This document shows positions 60,130 through 64,000 of a stretch of DNA of 64,000 bases, one piece after another. A model generated the notes under the pieces. It ran no database searches, was not told where the DNA came from, and was given only the letters and a program-made list of their open reading frames with translations. This stretch comes from Bacteroidota bacterium. GTDB lineage: Bacteria; Bacteroidota; Bacteroidia; Bacteroidales; PUMT01. The position numbers were made by a program, and so were the translations under genes. Numbering within the stretch: position 1 is the first letter of the stretch; each line of letters begins with the position of its first letter. The stretch lies in contig PWHJ01000122.1 in assembly GCA_003554865.1 (NCBI GenBank), positions 1-64,000 of the forward strand. Direction: 5' to 3'.

Positions 60130-62502
60130 TCACCGTTCAATATAAAACACCCTGGATAAGATTTTGCCGTCTTCACTAACCCCCTCCACTCTAACGCGGT
60201 AGAAATCAAAAGGACCGTCTTTTTTAAACGATAAAGATGCCTTGCCTTGAGTGTCAACCTCAAGTTCCGGTTTCCATAAGAGTGTCTTTTCGGTCAATGG
60301 TTCAGGCATATCAATTGTCGTAAGATCAACAGCAGTCTCAAATTCCTTTGGAGTGTAAAAACCTGCAATCTGGTATTCATAAAAATCCTGTCCATACATA
60401 CCACCTCTTTTGGTATATGCAAGGATAGCTCCTCCGCCGCCTCTCGAGCCAAAAACAGCGGTGCTGGCACCCCTGAATACTTCTATACGGTAAACATCCC
60501 TGGGATTGGTATTTAGAAACGAGCTTCTTCCCACCTCCGTTCCGTCCATGAAAAATATGGGCTCGGGCGGGGGACCGGACAACCTGCCGGCATCCCTGAA
60601 AACAAGACGGCCCTGGCGAACAGAAAGTCCTGTCACCCTTGAAACGAGCAAATCCATCATCCCCCGGTATTCACTGGCCCTGTCTTCACCAACGTATATA
60701 GTCTGATCGGGAGTGCCGTATGTGGGAGCAGCTTCTTCGTATGGGCGGCCAACCCGGTAAGGATCCTCGTCCCGGCGCACAAGTTTCAGGCTCCATGAGG
60801 GGCCGGGTCTTGTAATGTCAATTTCCCTTGAATAAAGATTTTTATGGTACTCCAGGGTTTCATCCTCTGGAATATCAATATTGAGCCTGGGATTCATGCG
60901 CCCTTCAAGCTCGGGGGTTGTTATCTCAACAGTTATAAAATCGGGGTAGACAAGATCCTCAAAATAGAACCTGCCTTCATCATTTGTTGTAGCCGTGTAT
61001 TTGTCACCTTTACCGTCAAGCACCCTGAGGCGGACAGTTTGGTCAGTTACAGGCTCGTCATTGACAGGGTTAATCACTTCTCCGGAGATAGTTATACCGT
61101 ACTTGTCTTCATAGGCAATTTCAGGGGCTACGCCTGAGACGGCCGTATCAACAGAAAACCTTTCCAAATCTTTGGTCATTAATAATGCATCAAGTGCTTC
61201 ATATGCAAATTCACCGTTCCGGTCAAAAAAGGATGCAGGATTATCCAAAAATCCAGAAAATTCTGAACTTAAAAGAAAATAAGAAAGTGCATTTTCATGT
61301 CTGCCCTTTTTATCACCTGTTATACCGGTAACTGTAACCGAAAAATTTCCGCTTGAAACTTCTCCCTTAGAGTCCTTTAAAAAAAGATCAACCTGACCGA
61401 CATCTGAAGAGGGGGTTTTAAAATCGATCTCAGCATCAAGGCGTTTTTCTTTTAAATTGTCAATAAAAACAAGCCTGTCGGCGAGCTTATCCTCCCCTGA
61501 AAGAACGGCAAACTGAGCAACACCGGCGGGAAAATCGCTCTTGTCAATTGTAGCGCTATATTTACCGTCTGCAAAATCAAGCCGGTCAAGATAGATAAGC
61601 TCCCCTCTTACATGACCTACTATATAGCAATCATCACCTAATTCACCGCTTTTGGTAACTTCTATTTCCATTTCTTCATTGCCCGGTTGTGTGACATTCA
61701 ATACAACACCACTTTGTTTTACTTCGGGCAATTCGCCACTTTTCGGGAAAAGCCTTCCCTCAATGCTGATTGAGGCTGTATATTCTTCCCCATATTCGGG
61801 TGTAATTTCAAAAACACCCAACCCCGGAGAGATTGTGTATATTTCGGCTATTTTATTCCCGCTGTCATCCTCAATCTCGCCATCTTCAAATTCTATCCCC
61901 TTGCCAAGCTCATTTGTAACCCTGAAGGCAACCCGGGTGGGCACCCCAGATACCAGTGAGCCTGACTCCGGATAGAAAGAAACCTCATAATTATCAGCTT
62001 TCCTTTCCAGCCTGCGGTTATACCTTCGGTTATATAACAGCTCGTTTAAAGCAATCTTGTTTTTATAATCAGGATTGCTGATATAGATATTTTCATAAAA
62101 GAAAAACTCATGCCCCTGATTTCTCATCGGCTTTGTATAGGCCCTTACCTTGTAATTTCCTTCGGCCAGGGTGTCTTCGAGCTCAAAATCACCGCGGGAA
62201 GTACCGTCCTTTGCCTTCATAAATCTTTGTTTGACAAGATTTCCGCGGCTGTTTATAAGCTCGACATACATGTTTAAGCTGTCTGTTACAAGCTCATGGG
62301 TTTTGCCATCCAAAAGATATGCCTTGAACCACATCTTTTCACCTGCAATGTAATGATCCTTGTCAAGATGCAGGTATAACTTCTGGGAAGGCTTCTCTGC
62401 AGAAAAATACCTGAAGTTTTCTGCAACATTCTGTATATCAACTTGTCCCTTTGCAGATGACAAGGAGAACAAGATGACTGACAATATCAATAAAATCTTC
62501 AT
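60130..62502 (-). CDS. MG2-domain protein with TonB-receptor plug, no beta-barrel
   Basis: A 790-aa exported protein from the ATG at 62502 (the track's start, four codons upstream, is a TTG). A signal peptide (about 1-20) is followed by an alpha-2-macroglobulin-like MG2 region (KLYLHLDKDHYIAGEKMWFKAYLLD), further beta domains, a carboxypeptidase-regulatory-like segment (about residues 480-560) and a TonB plug-like domain (DLLVSRVTGLSVRQG ... IEVFRGASTAVFGSRGGGG). No outer-membrane barrel follows, so it is not a complete transporter. Such proteins are widespread in Bacteroidota and of unclear role, perhaps as partners or anchors at the outer membrane. Confidence 0.82.
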   Translation of the reverse strand: MKILLILSVILFSLSSAKGQVDIQNVAENFRYFSAEKPSQKLYLHLDKDHYIAGEKMWFKAYLLDGKTHELVTDSLNMYVELINSRGNLVKQRFMKAKDGTSRGDFELEDTLAEGNYKVRAYTKPMRNQGHEFFFYENIYISNPDYKNKIALNELLYNRRYNRRLERKADNYEVSFYPESGSLVSGVPTRVAFRVTNELGKGIEFEDGEIEDDSGNKIAEIYTISPGLGVFEITPEYGEEYTASISIEGRLFPKSGELPEVKQSGVVLNVTQPGNEEMEIEVTKSGELGDDCYIVGHVRGELIYLDRLDFADGKYSATIDKSDFPAGVAQFAVLSGEDKLADRLVFIDNLKEKRLDAEIDFKTPSSDVGQVDLFLKDSKGEVSSGNFSVTVTGITGDKKGRHENALSYFLLSSEFSGFLDNPASFFDRNGEFAYEALDALLMTKDLERFSVDTAVSGVAPEIAYEDKYGITISGEVINPVNDEPVTDQTVRLRVLDGKGDKYTATTNDEGRFYFEDLVYPDFITVEITTPELEGRMNPRLNIDIPEDETLEYHKNLYSREIDITRPGPSWSLKLVRRDEDPYRVGRPYEEAAPTYGTPDQTIYVGEDRASEYRGMMDLLVSRVTGLSVRQGRLVFRDAGRLSGPPPEPIFFMDGTEVGRSSFLNTNPRDVYRIEVFRGASTAVFGSRGGGGAILAYTKRGGMYGQDFYEYQIAGFYTPKEFETAVDLTTIDMPEPLTEKTLLWKPELEVDTQGKASLSFKKDGPFDFYRVRVEGVSEDGKILSRVFYIER

Positions 62503-62514
62503 AGTCCACCCCAA

Positions 62515-62850
62515 ATAATTAAACTTTTACATATATTAATAAAACTAAAAATACTAAATTTTGTTTTATTTAATTTAAAAAAATTAATTTTGCAACTTTT
62601 TTTGTGCTCTAATGTGCTCTAACATAATAACGATATCTGAAGCAGTGTGATTATTTGTTTTTCATTTGCCAAAACCAAAATCTCACTTATGTATGCAACC
62701 TTTTTCAAAAATTTTGCATCTTATAAACAGAGGGAGTTAACTTGCAGTATTTTCGGAGGCGATAAAAAGTTCTTTTAAATAAAATTTGGGGTACAGTTTG
62801 TTCGTTTTTAAAATATAATTTATTATTTTAGCTAATAAATTTTACAAGTT
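62515..62850. other. Intergenic region with 10-bp tandem repeat
   Basis: A 336-base, very AT-rich gap between divergent genes. TGTGCTCTAA occurs twice in direct tandem (62604-62623). A weak sigma-factor promoter candidate is TTTG ... TATTTTAG (about 62797-62830). TAATTTTG (62586-62593) is also a -7 match on the plus strand. No coding or structured RNA signal seen. Confidence 0.4.
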
Positions 62851-63417
62851 TTGGCGGATAAACTGGAAAGCATAATAGAGGGCTGCAAGAGGGGTGACAA
62901 GAAGTCCCAGGAGCGGCTATACAGGCGTCTGTCCGGTCAGCTTTTTGCTATATGCTTAAGGTATGCTGACAATTATGAAGAAGCCCGGGATTATCTCCAG
63001 GAGGGATTCATAAATGTCTTTAACAGCATTAAGCAATATGAGGGCAAAGGCTCTTTTGAAGGATGGATGAAAAAGATTATAATAAACACTGTACTCCAGG
63101 GTATAAGGAAGAAAAGGTTCATGATACCACTTGTCCATGATTATCAGGACAATTATGAGTTCCATCTTCCTCATATGCCAACCGATTTGTCGGAATCAGA
63201 CCTGCTCGGGATGATACAGGAGCTGCCCCGTAACTACAGAATAGTGTTCAACCTTTATGCAATTGAAGGTTACAAGCACAACGAAATTTCACAAATGTTG
63301 AACATAACTGAAAATACAAGTAAGTCACATTTATTTAGAGCAAGAACTAAATTACAGGAAAAAGTAAACCATCATTATTCAAAAGTAAAGAGAGTATACA
63401 AAAGCAGTGTCTTTTAG
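62851..63417 (+). CDS. RNA polymerase ECF-type sigma factor
   Basis: A 188-aa sigma-70 family factor of ECF size. Region 2 reads LFAICLRYADNYEEARDYLQEGFINVFNSIKQYEGKGSFEGWMKKI, and region 4 QELPRNYRIVFNLYAIEGYKHNEISQMLNITENTSKSHLFRARTKL has the helix-turn-helix that reads the -35-like element. The TTG start is the only choice compatible with the conserved N-terminus. The next gene overlaps its end by 11 bases and encodes a single-pass membrane protein, the usual arrangement for a sigma factor and its anti-sigma. Confidence 0.93.
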   Translation: MADKLESIIEGCKRGDKKSQERLYRRLSGQLFAICLRYADNYEEARDYLQEGFINVFNSIKQYEGKGSFEGWMKKIIINTVLQGIRKKRFMIPLVHDYQDNYEFHLPHMPTDLSESDLLGMIQELPRNYRIVFNLYAIEGYKHNEISQMLNITENTSKSHLFRARTKLQEKVNHHYSKVKRVYKSSVF

Positions 63418-64000
63418 TAACCAACATATTGACGATTTTTTCAGGAACGGTCTGCAAGATTTTCAGCAGTCACCGCCGAATGAAGTGTGGAGTGCTATTG
63501 TTCATGCCCTGAAGGTTCAAAAGAGGAAGAAACGCACTATGATCTTTCTCAGAAGTGCTGCATCAATGGCTGTATTGATAGCAATTGGTGGTGGCATATT
63601 TATGGGCTTGCGCTTCCTTTCACCTGAATCCGGCGGTTATGGTTCTCTTACAACCATACCATCGGAATATGCGGAAGAATTTACCGACTATACCCTAACG
63701 CAGTATTCTGATGAAAATATTGCCTTTCATTACTTTGAAGAAGAGGATGCGACCGTATACGGAGAAGTCCCGCCAGCTGAGGATAAGAAAAAAGATGAAG
63801 GCAAGCCGGAGGAGAGGGGAAGTTTTGATCATGAAAAAATCGCCAGAAAGCAGGCTTACCTCTACAGTGATTACAGCAGGGATGATATAGAGCTGATACG
63901 TACCGAAAGGTTTAGCCCGGAAACAAATTTCATACCCGCTGAAAAAAGGGAAGAAGATAAAAAAATCTCATCGGGAACTAATACATCAGAAAGATTAACA
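63407..64000 (+). CDS. Anti-sigma-factor-like membrane protein (truncated by the window)
   Basis: An open frame from the GTG at 63407 runs 198 codons to the window edge without a stop, and is absent from the ORF track. It begins MSFSNQHIDDFFRNGLQDFQ, has a PPNEVWSAI motif, a basic stretch (KRKKR) and one transmembrane helix (about 45-67), then an acidic, low-complexity exterior part rich in Glu and Lys. The overlap with the sigma-factor gene, and the cytoplasmic start plus single helix, fit an anti-sigma protein. The C-terminal part is outside the window. Confidence 0.75.
   Translation, partial: MSFSNQHIDDFFRNGLQDFQQSPPNEVWSAIVHALKVQKRKKRTMIFLRSAASMAVLIAIGGGIFMGLRFLSPESGGYGSLTTIPSEYAEEFTDYTLTQYSDENIAFHYFEEEDATVYGEVPPAEDKKKDEGKPEERGSFDHEKIARKQAYLYSDYSRDDIELIRTERFSPETNFIPAEKREEDKKISSGTNTSERLT

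Noticed and set aside
59894-60145. 83-aa plus-strand ORF after lpdA
   Set aside because: It starts inside lpdA in another frame, has no recognisable domain, and its bases are explained by helices and a terminator.
1-64000. CRISPR arrays, tRNA genes, insertion sequences, prophage
   Set aside because: No regular repeats, cloverleaf sequences, transposase-like proteins or phage genes were seen on either strand.

Overview
The window looks like a housekeeping stretch of a Bacteroidota chromosome, probably from an anaerobic or salt-adapted Bacteroidales/Marinilabiliales-type organism (lineage inferred). The grounds are: the 5' end of a 16S rRNA gene at the left edge; repeated matches to the Bacteroidota promoter (-33 TTTG, spacer of about 19-21, -7 TAnnTTTG); few Shine-Dalgarno sites; gldF/gldG-type genes; DUF4294; a sigma/anti-sigma pair of the phylum's style; and a Na+-pumping decarboxylase with an NhaC-family antiporter. 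No phage, insertion sequence, CRISPR array, tRNA gene or obvious island was found.

Layout. 1-550: 16S rRNA start (minus) with leader and promoters. 0.5-4.2 kb: plus-strand run of a GT2 glycosyltransferase, dihydroorotase, DUF2148 protein and D-2-hydroxyacid dehydrogenase. 4.2-10.2 kb: aspartate kinase (minus), diverging from fructose-bisphosphatase and Mfd. 10.2-17.7 kb: DUF1684 lipoprotein, META-domain protein, corrinoid adenosyltransferase, FtsX-like permease, macro-domain protein with a structured leader, M50 protease with CBS domains, an unannotated 39-aa membrane protein and a cupin. 17.8-21.2 kb: two tandem beta-lactamase-fold serine hydrolases. 21.3-31.1 kb (minus): FAH-family protein, exonuclease and DnaN; then gldF-gldG-DUF4340; then surE, a small membrane protein, lpxB and a SpoIID-domain gene. 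31.3-38.5 kb: pheT, a PPi-type phosphofructokinase, an aminotransferase, a DUF2784 protein (minus) and an NhaC-family antiporter. 38.5-46.1 kb: gcvP, an MBL hydrolase, pcm, a degenerate Gfo/Idh-like protein, thpR, elbB and a DUF4294 protein. 46.2-51.3 kb: arginine deiminase and the Na+-pumping decarboxylase gamma-alpha-beta operon with its terminator. 51.6-60.1 kb: recA, S9 peptidase, miaA (minus), a znuABC-like operon and lpd. 60.1-64 kb: an MG2/TonB-plug protein (minus), an ECF sigma factor and a truncated anti-sigma-like gene.

How the genes fit together. A PPi-type PFK, a class I FBPase and a Na+-motive decarboxylase point to energy-sparing central metabolism with sodium bioenergetics. NhaC could exchange the resulting Na+ gradient against protons. 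Glycine decarboxylase P protein and dihydrolipoyl dehydrogenase (the L protein) are both present but not adjacent.

I found no complete new multi-gene system. The most noteworthy unexplained signals are RNA-level. One is a cobalamin-riboswitch-like fold after lpd, followed by a terminator but no downstream gene. Another is a leader with two competing hairpins before the macro-domain gene. A third is a 12-bp intercistronic hairpin in the decarboxylase operon. There are also enzymes with altered key residues: HGQ for HxH in the decarboxylase alpha subunit, a missing EKP lysine in the Gfo/Idh-like protein, Ala in the macro-domain loop and missing cupin metal ligands. All structures were found by eye and none has been searched against a database.
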